DNA from: Beroe ovata
Lineage: Eukaryota; Ctenophora; Nuda; Beroida; Beroidae
Direction of reading: 5' to 3'
DNA: 41,165 bases
Assembly: GCA_946803715.1 (NCBI GenBank)
Contig: CAMPET010000147.1
Span: forward strand, 1-41,165
The translations under genes were made by a program, and so were the position numbers. The notes below the pieces were generated by a model, which saw only the letters and a program-made list of their open reading frames with translations, ran no database searches and was not told the DNA's origin. How positions within the stretch are numbered: the stretch's first letter is position 1; each line of letters opens with the position of its first letter. Shown here piece after piece: positions 1 to 12,217 of the stretch.

Positions 1-1940
1 ACAATTTTGCGCTGATGGTTCAGCATCATTTTTCACGTGCGTTTCTCTCAAAAGTTTTCAGATTTATCTCGATTTGGCGGGAATGCGAGTCGTACGGACA
101 GTGCTTTGCCATATGTCGTCTGTTCTCTACAGTTTATGTTCCATAGCATGTTCCACTTTTGGTGATGGATGAGAAGAAATTATTGTTTCATATCCTCATA
201 AAATTTTAAGAATTGCAATCGATATGAAAATTGCGCTCCCGGGCTCACAAAATTTTGTACTGTTCGAATGATGACATTCACTGACACCAGAACGTCAGAG
301 CAGGCATGTGTGACGAATGTGTGTCGATTCGTCACAATCGCTTGACACCATTCCATAACTGTGACGTAGGAATGCTGACGATGGAATTCGCTGACACCAG
401 TACGTAAGAGCATACATGTGTGACGAATGAGCGTCCATTCGTCACAACTCGTTGACACCACTCCATAACTGTGACGTAGGAATGCCGACGATGGAATTCG
501 CTGACACTAGTACGTTAGAGCAGACATGTGTGACGAAGGTATGCTCACAGTGGAATTTGTTGACACCGTTGGATGAACGATATGATCGATAATTGTTGGA
601 GAGAGGCGACATATTTTTATGTTGAGCGAAAACGTAGAAATCATTGCCATGACATCACCTATATACCAATCATTTTGATTGGTCGTCTTCCTAACCTGTC
701 GACAGGGGAGAGAGATAGAGGTTAATTTCATTAAATTCATGCACAGATGTCCAAGCACTAATATACATAGTTTAGACTTCGCCCCAATCGCATTTATGAT
801 GATCTGATTGATCAGCAGTGTCTAGCCGGCGGTTCAATGTGATGGAAATTAAATTCGAATTTATTAGATTGCACTTTATACGTCTAAGTNACAATTTTGC
901 GCTGATGGTTCAGCATCATTTTTCACGTGCGTTTCTTCTCAAATGTTTTCAGATTTATCTCGATTTGGCGGGAATGCGAGCCGTACGGACAGTGCTTTGC
1001 CATATGCCGTCTGTTCTCTACAGTTTATGTTCCATAGCATGTTCTACTTTTGGTGATGGATGAGAAGAACTTATTGTTTTTTATCCTCATAAAATTTTAA
1101 GAATTTCAGTCGATATGAAAATCACGCTACCGGGCTCGCAAAATTTTGTACTGTTCGAATGATGACATTCACTGGCACCAGTACGTCAGAGCAGGCATGT
1201 GTGGCGAATGCGCGTCGATTCGTCACAATCTGTTGACACCATTCCATAACTGTGACGTAGGAATGCTGACAATGGAATTCGCTGACACCAGTACGTAAGA
1301 GCAGACATGTGTGACGAATGCGCGTCCATTCGTCACAATCTGTTGACACCATTCCAAAACGCTGACGTAGGAATACTGACGATGGAATTCGCTGACACCA
1401 GTATGTTAGAGCAGACATGTGTGACGAATGAGCGTATATTCGTCACAACTCGTTGACACCACTCCATAACTGTGACGTAGGAATGCCGACGATGGAATTC
1501 ACTGACACCAGTACGTCAGAGCAGACATGTGTGACGAATGAGCGTTCAGTTGTCACAACTCGTTGCCACCACTCCATAACTGTGTCACAGGAATGATCAC
1601 AGTGGAATTTGTTGACACCGTTAGATGAACGATATGATCGATAATTGTTGGAGAAAGGCGACATATTTTTATGTTGAGCGACAACGTACAAATCATTGCC
1701 ATGACATAACCTATAGTCCAATCATTTTGATTGGTCGTCTTCCTAACCTGTCGACAGGGGAGAGAGAGAGAGGTTAATTTCATTAAATTCACGCACAGAT
1801 GTTCAAGCACTAATATACATAGTTTAGACTTCGCCCCAATCGCATTTATGAGGATCTGATTGATCAGCAGTGTCTAGCCGGCGGTTCAATGTGATGGAAA
1901 TTAATTTCGAATTTATTAGATTGCACTTTATACGTCTAAG
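1..1940. repeat. Segment present twice in tandem, separated by one N
   Basis: Bases 1-889 and 891-1940 are two versions of the same sequence. Both begin with the same stretch (acaattttgcgctgatggtt) and end with the same stretch before the N at 890 or before unique DNA at about 1941. They differ by scattered substitutions, and the second copy has more units of the internal 110-bp minisatellite. Because the join is exactly an N, the two copies may be allelic contigs placed side by side rather than a true tandem duplication. No coding potential was recognised; the small open frames in it are repeated and unlike any family I know. Confidence 0.9.
1145..1610. repeat. 110-bp minisatellite with an internal dyad
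   Basis: EcoRI-like gaattc landmarks recur at about 1274, 1384 and 1494, a 110-bp period. The same unit recurs at about 382 and 492 in the first copy of the larger segment. Each unit carries a near palindrome of the form GACGAATG-N6-CATTCGTC followed by tgacacca and a tgacgtaggaatg block. Array ends are degenerate. The first copy (about 245-540) has fewer units. Confidence 0.85.
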
Positions 1941-2880
1941 TTGCGTGAACATACAGTGCTTCAGTATTATGCTTGCATGGTTTTGGAGCATTCCATAGAA
2001 GTGTCCTTAATTTAATTATAGTCTAGAGCCGTTGTATCGATCACTCTGCTTCAGCGCTTATATACTGGGATACTCTTGTCATTGAAATAGATATAGAATA
2101 TCGCACTAAACCAATTTTCAAGCTACGAATTAACACTGTATTCATTTTCCAGTGATAATGTAAAATGAAATATCCGCAGTGAGACACGTTGTTTGGGGAG
2201 ACTAGGATCAGAGAGAAGTGATGTGGAGCTCGATTCATGTGGGAGTTATTCTGACTCCTTACACTCTCACCGTGCAGAATACCGCTGATTTGTTCCCGTG
2301 AGTACTGAGTCATTCAATTGCATTCACTCAATTTCTTGTCAGTCATACTCGAGTATAGATTCCCTTACCATATAACTTAACACGAATTATCTTTAACCCG
2401 TATCATCTCAAGTTTTATAATACTCGAGAAGAACGCGTTGCCCATAAACACTTAAATACCAGTTTACGCTAAACAGATGATAGATAATTTGGAGACGTTG
2501 CATTCCACTACTGACATAGCATTATGTGGTCCTGATGATCACGAGTTACATGGTGTCTCCGTTTTTCACGGAAAGTGCCCCTCTTGTCGTCTAGAATACC
2601 ATCTTTAAACCGCCGTTACCATCACTCTTATATGAGGTATGGAACTCGGGTCTATCTGATTGAGTTGGTCTGTTGGCAGTGCTGACAGACTGTGAGAACG
2701 TCAAATTATCAATTAGCGTATGAATTCCTATTGTCCCTCATATAATTTGTATATATATATGATAACCTGATTCCAATTTGTCAACACTGACTAGTCAGTT
2801 CAATTATTATCCGATTATCCCCCGCAACACGGTTACTATCCACTCCACTCTTCCCTCCCTATCCCCTCCGTCTGCCTCCA
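1941..2880. other. No gene recognised
   Basis: AT-rich unique-looking sequence. Short open frames are present on both strands but none has splice sites in a useful phase or a recognisable family signature. A short (TA)n run lies near 2750. Confidence 0.5.
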
Positions 2881-3200
2881 GCATCCATTTACCCTCTTGA
2901 TACTCATCTCTCCCAGATGCATCTTTATTCACGCCCCCATGCGCCCCTCTACGCCTTTATAACCACCTTTTCGCCTTTTCCTCCTTACAATCCCCCTCCT
3001 CTACTCTTCCACTCTCCCTTTCTTCTACTCCCTCCCTCTTCACTCTCCCTCTCTTCCACTCTCCCTCTCTTCCACTTCCCTCTCTTCCACTCCCACTCTT
3101 CCACTCCCCCTCTCTCCCACTCCCCCTCTCTCCCNNCCCCCACTCTTCCACTCCCCCTCTCTCCCACTCTCCCTTCATCTTCTCCCGCTCTAGTCTCACT
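2820..3200. repeat. Pyrimidine-rich tandem repeat (CTCCCTCTCTTCCACTC-like) with NN
   Basis: One strand is almost pure C/T from about 2985 to 3190, built from degenerate copies of ccctctcttccactc. The NN at 3135-3136 lies inside it. The repeat keeps long frames open on both strands (a proline/serine-rich one on plus, a glutamate/glycine-rich one on minus). I regard these as repeat by-products and not genes. Confidence 0.85.
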
Positions 3201-5380
3201 TGAACACTTCTCTGTAGCTACAGTCGGTTTAACTTGTCCAATAGGCAATACTTCACGCCTAGCTCCAAGACAAATCACTCCCTATATACCCGCTCTTTCG
3301 CTTTTCTCCTTCCCATCACTCAATCACTCTATCACTCCCCGCGGTTACTCAATGCTGAAGCTACTCACCACCATTGGAGCTGATATATAAACTCCCCTGC
3401 TCTCTCTTCTATAGCTATCCATTAATCACTCATTATTCACTCAAGCTGACAATTTCCTATTGGCTACGAATCACCTCCAATTTGTCACTCCAAACTGCTA
3501 CTCTTAAAGAAGAAAGGGTAGATGGATTATAACAGATGAATTATTGGGAAAGTTAAGCCGTCTGAAAAATAGTAGTTATACCATCCATTCCTCTGATATC
3601 GACATATTATAGACGTCGCTTTTCTTGTTCTCTTTGTCTCTCCCAAATCGAATATATGGGTTATCCGCGTCTCAGTGGCCAGCATAAGTGAGAATGACGC
3701 GCTGATATAATTTTATCTGTTCCAATTTACAACTCAATGTGAAACCCATGTAGGAACCGCATCATCGTTAAGGAGGAATCAGTTTGTTTCACCGCTGGTT
3801 TCGACATCCCGTCACGAATTAGGACAGTAGGATCGACGGCGTTTCCTTATTAATACTAATCAATATGAATATGCCGGATTCCTTATCTGAGGGCATAGAG
3901 AACGGCTACGATCTCTTAGTTGCAACAGTTGTTAGGTTAACTCGTGACAGAGGATTTTATTTATCTTTATCTGCAGGTGAATTAATTAGGGAAAAATTCA
4001 CCGATTAGCCACTTCCATCTCGATTCAACGGCCAATCTCATTATAGCAACATGAATCTGGTTCTGCGGCGCGATGACATAGCAACACCATAGCAACACCA
4101 TAGCAACGACTATAGATATAACTAGCAACAACGCGCACTCCTATAGCAACCTAAAAAGTGAATATATTATTGTTACAAGTGGTCAACACTCACTCGAATC
4201 GATTAAGTGAGTGCATATCGCACAAAGCTGCTATGTAGACACAAGTTACTATGTGCCTGACACACTCACACACAGACACATATTCACTGTAATATAGTGC
4301 TTCACTTTTACAGCCGCAATATGCAGAATATGCACTTATCTTGGACGCTTTCTACCAGATTTTCAATACTCCATCATCTTGAAATTATTGGCAGATGATA
4401 TCCAATTAAATAAATCTGATTCATAAATCTGCGATCGGTATCCAGCCAGCCACAGGCCATCTACACGCATATATCCAGATCCTGACAGTGAATGACTGAA
4501 AGAGTGTTCCCCCGGATCATTATCACTGAGACCATAACCATGATCATGTGTAATATCTACTCACACACTGTGTCAGTGGCCACTCATGTGTATTACTGCT
4601 GGGTAAGTGTGAAATCTGACAAGTCTATCAACAAGTCTATCAGTAACGATCCGACAATATCCCTCCACCACTACTACAATTTGATACCTGATTGGAATTC
4701 TAACACCTCAAGGCTCAATTCTCGATCTCAGATTCAGTCACGATTACTGAACTCCGTGATGTGATCAGATGTTGTTATCAAGGAAACCAGAGTGGTCACG
4801 TGCTTCACACGAGTCAGCCAATCAGAGCACGTTATATTTCCCAGCACCTCGGTACTTAAATTCCTCGTTTCCCTATGTACCGTTACCATGACAATCATGT
4901 TCACATGGTAATCAGATAGAGTAATTAACACGTAATTAACATGTGAGAATGACCGAGTTGACAGGGTTAATTGTTAATTGACGATTACGTGATTAATTGT
5001 CACCAATGTTTTTAGCGCAGGATACACTTGTTAACGGCCATCTACATATTCCCGATAAATAGTAACGCTTATACTGAACTTTTCACTTTTTTCTCTGCGT
5101 ACCTTGGCGCCTCCTTTGCTCACGTTGGACATTTGTTAGTATGCGGCACCGCGTGAATTGACAGGCTTTATTTTACCCGCCCCCTTCGCTACCACGTTTA
5201 ATTAATTCCTCAATTTACCCTAGCTGGAAAAACAATCATCCGAATTTTGTACTGATTCCTAAGTATCATTCCCCTGTTTTTCTCTCATAAACTGAAACAC
5301 CAATTTGTCACATTAAATTGGTGTACAGAGTCTGACCCGACTGACCGGTCTACTTTAACTCAGACTGCCCTCAGCTTCCC
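3201..5380. other. No gene recognised; CAAC-rich direct repeats at about 4060-4160
   Basis: I see no exon I can support. Between about 4075 and 4155 the motif atagcaac(a/c) recurs at least five times with variable spacing. The rest is AT-rich DNA with short open frames only. Confidence 0.5.
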
Positions 5381-5387
5381 CCCACAC

Positions 5388-5485
5388 GCACTAGAGTCAC
5401 GTGACGTAAGCTGACCACGTGATCAGTGACGCGCCGCGCGCGCTCACACCGAAATATCGGGAGGAGGGAGGGGAGCAACGGTGTA
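5388..5485. promoter_or_regulatory. CpG-rich promoter-like patch with two CACGTG boxes and a CRE-like site
   Basis: Within about 60 bp the sequence holds gtcacgtgacgtaa (E-box CACGTG fused to a CRE-like TGACGTAA), a second CACGTGATC, TGACGCG and a GCGCGCGCGC run, then a purine-rich gggaggagggaggggag tract. Such clusters are typical of TATA-less promoters bound by bHLH-Zip and CREB/ATF factors, which is an inference here. Downstream on the plus strand a 68-codon frame starts at 5485 and is strongly hydrophobic, but I cannot show that it is translated. Confidence 0.4.
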
Positions 5486-5689
5486 TGAGTGTGTTTCTCG
5501 TGTTTTCTGATGTTCGTTGTTGCTACTTATTGTTACCACGAATTCTACTGCTTCTATTACCCTGTCGATTTTCACTGCCATCAGGAGCTCTAGTGAATTC
5601 CTATATGCCTAGTGATCAGGGCGGAAGTTTTGGAGCTATATGTTTGTTGTTAATGGTTTTGTGTATGTCACCCTCACTCGCCCACTGAC

Positions 5690-8600
5690 AGTATAATTTA
5701 GAAGCCAATGTTTCCCGCTGCCGTTATGGATGGGCTTCGTACAGAGGCTACAGGATATGTTACAACGTGAAGCCGGGTTAATTGAACTTGTTTTCTTCTT
5801 AAAAGCAGACATTCTTTGCCATTTGTTGGATTGATTGAATCCTACATTGAAGTCAGCTTGGTTCGGGCCGTTTTTCGAACTCATCACTGTCTTCTCTTAA
5901 CTTTAATCCTTGATTTTTGGTTCAGCGGAGCAAATCTAGGCACTTCCCTTTCGCTCTCTAACATGAGAACATGATACCAGAATTTGGTAAAGTTTTTCCG
6001 GATTTTCAAATCGTAGCAACTTTCCCAACAAGCAACGTCCTATCAGCTCTTTCCATGATTAATCCGGCTGAAATTCCCACTGAATTGCAGCTAGGAGTTC
6101 GTTCCAGACTTTATCCTGAACTAATTTCACCGGCATTACCGCTAGTTATGCAGTCCTCTCGGGAAGTCTTTACCACTATTCATTCCCACTTTCTTGATAA
6201 TACCGGTATATATGGAGAGATCTAATCCCCCATCCCTCCCTCTCCGGGGGAGATTGAATAGCTGGGGGAATGGGGGAAGCCCTCTGCGAAACCCCTCAAC
6301 AACTCCAAGTGCCACGTAAGCCGATTCCGTAGTATATAGAGTCGTGATAGTCAAGCAATTATAGTTGCAATAGCTAGCTCTATAATATGAGCACGTGGTC
6401 AACAACTCTAATTTAGCTGATTAAGTCGAAACCTCTCTCTCTCTCGTCCTTTCCCAGACACCTTGGCGCCTCCTATTTCAGCTCCCTGATTATCTGACTG
6501 CTTTAGTAGATTGTGATCATGTTCTATAGTAGTATTTTGAACATTTGTACCTAGGTTTCTCAGGTTAAGGTGAATAATCAATGTTCTCATATACCCATCA
6601 GAATAATCTTTGTTAGCATTGTTCCAACTTCCAGCGTCTGTAGGGTAATATATTCGAATATAGGTGAGAAGTTACTACCCGATTCCACCTCTAAACTCGT
6701 TCCTTCTTATCGTTCACTTACCCTGTTCCTCACCTTTATGACAGTAGTAGGTTCTCTGCCGAAACTGCATTTTTTCATGACCCCAAATCTCCATCTTCTC
6801 CAGTAGACTGCGAGGACCGATCTTACAGTTTGATTGCTTGATACTCGACTCATTAGCCAAATGGTCCTCAATTCCATTCAATTGTACTCAATACTGCTGC
6901 AGTTCTATTTAATTTGTTGCGGCGTCTGTCCAGCCACACACTATTGTTATTCTAACCGCACTCTGTATCAGTAGGCATTGTTCTTTATCCGTAACAGTCA
7001 TAGCATGAGCCTCATGATTATTCCTGCCAACTTTGCTGCTGTTCATTCCTGACTCGAAGTCAATTACGTCCTGCAGTTCAGCATGTATCCACACTTCAAG
7101 GGGACAAGTTTTATCCTAAGTCGCATTGGAGAACAAGGCTGTTATTTGAAAAAGTCAAAGTGCAACAATCTTGCACGTGGGGCTAGAAATCCCAAATGTT
7201 CTCCACTCACCCCTTACACCACCCCACTCCACACCCCTACCTTGTAGTTAACAAGTCAGTGAGAAATCTGAAATTGGTTTCTTGACTTAAGATTAGTGAT
7301 CCACTTCTCCACGTGAAACCTAATTTGTGAACCTTCCCAATAACAATGCCTCCCCCCTTATAATCCTGTTCTCTATTGCAATCTGTTATTTAAGTCGTAA
7401 CAGCACATCTATTTCGAAGTGACATATAATATCTAGCTGGTATCTATGATACAAAGTGTTCAGATATCTAATATCCTGATAGCCATAATAACGGTGTATA
7501 TTTTGATAAACTGACAAGCTACAAAACGCAAAGCAGTAGGAAGTCGGTCCCAAATGACAGCAACCGCGTGGATTATCATTTTGGCATTCCTCTTTGCCAA
7601 TTCTTCACGCCGCCCGATTATGCTCAATATCACGTGATTTCACAAACACTTTACACACAAACACTTTACACGCAAGTACTTTTCACGCGTGAGTACCCAC
7701 GTGTACCCAATACACGACAACAACCTCCACCAATTATATCGGGTCGTGCTAACCGGAAACGGTCAGGCACGGCCGGTGACAATAATGTGTTTCAATTTGT
7801 TGCTACCCGTATACCAGCAATGGACAATGGGTTGGAGACAGGGCGAGCATAGTGCGAGCTGTGTTCCGTAACAAGATGTTGAGATATATCGCGCGAGAGT
7901 GAGAGAGTGAGGGGGAGAGAGAGTGAGGGGGAGAGATAGTTATATTTACATGTTCCGTGCTGGTTAACACCCAATAGTCTTACATACTTAAAGCCCTAGC
8001 TGAGATATGTGTTTGATAATACTTATCAAAAGCAGAGCTGGTGCAGGGTTGAATATAATGAGAGCATATATCCAGTGATATACTTCTATTCAAAGTCTCG
8101 CTCAATCAATTAACGAGTTTGCTAATTGCCCAACTTGCAATATTGAAGGAGAGGGTCATTTTTTTCGGAAAGCATATCATTATCTTATCTTTAGAACAGT
8201 GTGTTGTAGCATAGTCTTTAGAGTTTGAGGTAATATACTCATTCACATCTCATGGTCTTAGAATTCAATTTGTCTTGGGAAATTGGAAACTGATCTTGGC
8301 TACTTGTCTAGGCATTCTGCATAGCTCACTCTGATCATGATAGAGTATCATTATCATTATAGTCCCGCTCTAATCTGTCTAAGTGACTGACGGACGACAG
8401 TAGATATAATTCTGCCAAAGAATCTGTTATTTCTCGTTGTCAGATGTTCTAAATCTCATTGATTATCGTACTAGTCATAACTGCGTCGTATCCGACAATG
8501 TCTAATTTGGTGTCCGTAACGCCAGTTTTCCCTCCTTAGACAGAGATTTGGCTGGGATATATCACAGTCAACACAAGCTCTGTGGCTTGTCTGGTCTCAG

Positions 8601-8690
8601 CTGGGACGAATGATCCCTGGATATTGACAAATATTCCACTCGTTCTGACATGATCTTCACATCTCCCCCTCACTCTCACTCGCCAACTCT
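5690..8690. other. No gene recognised
   Basis: Mostly AT-rich sequence. It holds a short direct repeat of acactttacac units near 7645-7685 and a purine-rich gagagtgaggggga tract at about 7892-7937. An 84-codon plus-strand frame at 5971-6225 has a protein-like composition but no recognisable family and no supporting splice sites, so I do not annotate it as a gene. Confidence 0.45.
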
Positions 8691-8699
8691 CAGGATGTA

Positions 8700-10115
8700 C
8701 ATTGCACTGGAACACGTGTGTGTGCTACGCGTCACGTGATGCTGACGCCACTGCTTGTTTCCCATTGGTCAACTCGTCGTTAATGTGCCTAGTGCAGTAA
8801 TAAATGGTCTGACGACGTGTCTTATACCTATATTTTGGTTTACGTTAACCCATCATTTTAGTCCTGTTCATTCCTGTTTCTGGTCCGCTGTGTTCATTGT
8901 CAATGCCAATTTCGGTTAAACGGTTAGTGATCTACAACTTGGTTACACTTGTCACTTATTGAGGGACTAAGTTTATATGTGCTGGGGGCACACTGCGGTC
9001 ATTCTCCAATTGAAGATTGCAACATGATTTTCCCCGTCGAGGCTAGTGTGTCTAGACTGGGTCAATCTATTAGGAGGGGGGTGACCAGTTTAGATCCGCT
9101 CTCTTGCTCGTGTTTTCTCGAGCACTGGTCGCCCATTTAGGATCAGAAGGTTCCTGCCATTTTGGGCTACAATGTTCCTGCAATTTAGGTTTATGATGTA
9201 GCTGCGATGTAGGGTAGGGGCGCTATAGAACAGGGGAAATAATTTGTGCTTTGTGCGCTGTGAAAGATTAAGGTCTGGCTATTTGACCCATGATATTAGT
9301 TTGAAGCACTATCACAGTTCATAGCACGTGATATTTTTCCACCAATCACCTGCGGAGATGCAATGCTCCCGACCAATCATAGACCAGGAGGCGTCCCACA
9401 AAGTAGTTTATTGTGTGTATTATTGCTTACCTTATTGCTACTAATACATGTGTATGTTGAATAGCATTCCGTCATTCTATTAAAATAGGTTTCAAGGACA
9501 GGTTCGTTAATAAGTGGTTACAATAATGGACAATGTCCCTAGGAGTTGCTCTAGGGGTCAATAAAGTTGTCAATAACACCCTCCCCCCAAGACGTTTGTC
9601 AGTGTGTTTTACATTTTTAACAATTGACATATTGACAAGAACCCATTTATAACTCTCATGTTTTCACTGATGTCCCGATGATAACGTCTCATATTAAGCA
9701 CAGAAACACTGCCCCTCCTCAGTAGTCGTGATTTAAACGCCCGATCAGCTTGCTTTTGTTGATAGAGATAACTATTTTGTAATAAGCTGTCTTCGTTCAA
9801 ATCACTCCGTTTTAAACAGAGCACTCTTTGAACTGATCGGATATATGAGCGTGTTTGTTGCTTTTTGCTGGATTCGATCGCAAGGAAAGGTTTTTTTTTG
9901 ATAATTTTTCCCCCCGGATGGATTTATCCGACCAGTTCTTCATACCGTAGTCAGGTTGTTAGGCCAGGTCCGTCACTTCTCTGTGAGTTATTGACCCGTC
10001 ACCAGCTAATATAAACCTCATGACCTGATGTTTCCTCCCATTGGATAATTGTGGTCACGTGAGTGCGTTCTGCGTTGTGATTGGTTCGCTAGCGATTTGT
10101 CCGTCATGTGATCAC
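8700..10115. promoter_or_regulatory. Three patches pairing CACGTG boxes with CCAAT boxes, upstream of the homeobox gene
   Basis: Patch 1 (about 8708-8775) has CACGTG twice and an inverted CCAAT (cccattggtc). Patch 2 (about 9325-9395) has gcacgtgata and two CCAATCA boxes. Patch 3 (about 10035-10115) has cccattgg, gtcacgtgag, tgattggttc and the near-match gtcatgtgatcac. The boxes lie within 35 to 70 bp of each other in each patch. CCAAT is the NF-Y site and CACGTG the site of USF/MYC/TFE-type proteins. That these patches are promoters or enhancers of the homeobox gene at 10580 is inference. Confidence 0.35.
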
Positions 10116-10579
10116 AAATAGTGAAATATTCTGATTTAATAATCATAACAAGGAACCCGGTTTAGATACAATATTTATGACAGTCTTTGAATTATATGAG
10201 TAGAACTAGGGTAAGGGGAAGTGTTCTTACTTTAGATTTCGAATAAATCTGAGGTACAGATTAGCGAACCTCCTTCAAGTCCTTGTCATTGACAACACAC
10301 ATAAAGTTATTCTCAACCCCTTGTTCTAACGTCCTCTGATAGCCCCAATCTTAACCCCAATGCTCTTAAGCTTTAATTTAATCCGTTAGCCGTGAAATCG
10401 CTATTCAACTTCTGTATAAGCACGTGAATACGGTCTTACCTAGAACTTTAGTTCTTTAACATTTAGTTCTATCACATTCAATCCTTGTTCTATAATCCAC
10501 TCATAATCCATGTTCTATTATGCACTCTTGTTCTATAACATGCTCACGACCCTTGTTCTATATAGACACGCGAGTTCCT

Positions 10580-12102
10580 ATGATGATCCCCACCATGACG
10601 GAATACGGAAGTGGATTCCTGGCGAGTCTCCAAAAGAAGATGGAGCAGACAAAAAGCAAGAGTTTCCTCATTGAGGATATCCTCAATATGAGGGAGGATC
10701 ACATGTTCTCATCCTCCTCTCCTACAACAACAACAACTGCTCCTTCACAAACTACTCCTTCAGAATGTGAGTTTACCACTAATCGGGGCCATAAGTTTCA
10801 CTTTTCAGTTTCTGTTCATGGAATGGGTTTGTATACATTAGGGAGTGGGATGGAGTAAAATCATGATGTCGATGAATAGTGCTTGGAGAATGGTGGTTTA
10901 GGGGTGTGAGAGCTATTGATACATTGTTCTACTATCATTGAGTATAGACTCCCTCATCCCTATTCCAATCCCCATGTTCCTCCCCCCCCCCCGATATANC
11001 CCCCCCCCCCCGCGATATATGTTTGCTCCTACAGGAAACCCTTCTCTCAAATCGCGCGGCGCGTGTGTGTTACATCATTGGGAGTTGGTCATCCGATGTA
11101 CCGTCATTTTGGAACATGAAAACTATCAGAATAGCAGTTTTCACAGTCATCCGGTCACTGTTCATTACGTTTAATGATGAGAGTCGGGGTGGGAACCCCC
11201 AAAAATCCCGTTCCTAATTAAGTGGGGAGCCGATTATCTCTGTGCTCGTTCCTATCAGTCTACTTCGTGACACGTTTCATGAGCATATTCGGGGAATATG
11301 TGCGATTGTTTCCGATATAAAATTTGGTGGTGTTTGTTTAACAGATTTTATCTCGAGGGGGAATCCCACAGAATTTATAATTTGTTTGGAAGAAATATAT
11401 CTTCGGGTCATCTAATTGAACAGTAGACACGGCGCCTAATCAGTTATGCCCATATAAGGAAACCTGCTACTCCATTTATGGAATCTTCTAATTCCAAGCA
11501 AGGAGTTCTGTATCGCCCCCTCTCACTCCACTCATTCTCACTCAATTAACGCAGGCATTGCTACTTTAACCAGACTGCTTGACCTTATTTTATTGGGTTT
11601 AAATTACCCAACATCCATCGCACTGGCATATTATCAGGTTGTTAGACCTTGTAAATACTGTTGACAGCACTAAAAGGGTGACATTGCCCTATTAACGTCG
11701 TTATTCAACTCTCATTCAACAGTCAACACGTACACACACACACACTACTGATGAAATAAGCTGTGTGTCATAAAGTGATGGTGACCCATGGTGTCATCAT
11801 AAAGTGATGGTGACCCATGGTGTCATCGTAAAGTGTGTGTAGAAAGCACCTCGATCGTTCCCCTCTCTTGTGGTGTCCCCATGGTGTCCACTCGTCCAGG
11901 CATCCCCAGTAACTCTCTGCAGTGACCCAGGAAATTCTTTAAAGTCCGCATTGTCAGTGTTTGAGACCAAATAGAGCTCAAAACATCCGTTAAAATCGAC
12001 TTTGATTTTCATACACTCAGCAATTTGTAGACGTCATCCCATTGGCGTAACCGCTGACCTTATCAGCAAACGATGGATGACCTTGTGTCATTGAAAACAA
12101 CG

Positions 12103-12140
<38 letters not shown>

Positions 12141-12169
12141 NNNNNNNNNNNNNNNNNNNNNNNNNNNNN

Positions 12170-12217
<48 letters not shown>

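Noticed and set aside
180-1810. Repeated minus-strand frames in the first 2 kb that resemble each other
   Set aside because: They resemble each other only because they lie in the 110-bp minisatellite and in the duplicated segment.
2917-3390. Long plus- and minus-strand open frames rich in Pro/Ser or Glu/Gly
   Set aside because: They arise from the pyrimidine tandem repeat, contain NN and have no splice or family support.
5971-6225. 84-codon plus-strand frame with protein-like composition
   Set aside because: No family resemblance, no clear promoter and no spliced partner. Left unannotated.
7568-7871. Two overlapping plus-strand frames
   Set aside because: They run over short direct repeats and show no conserved motif.
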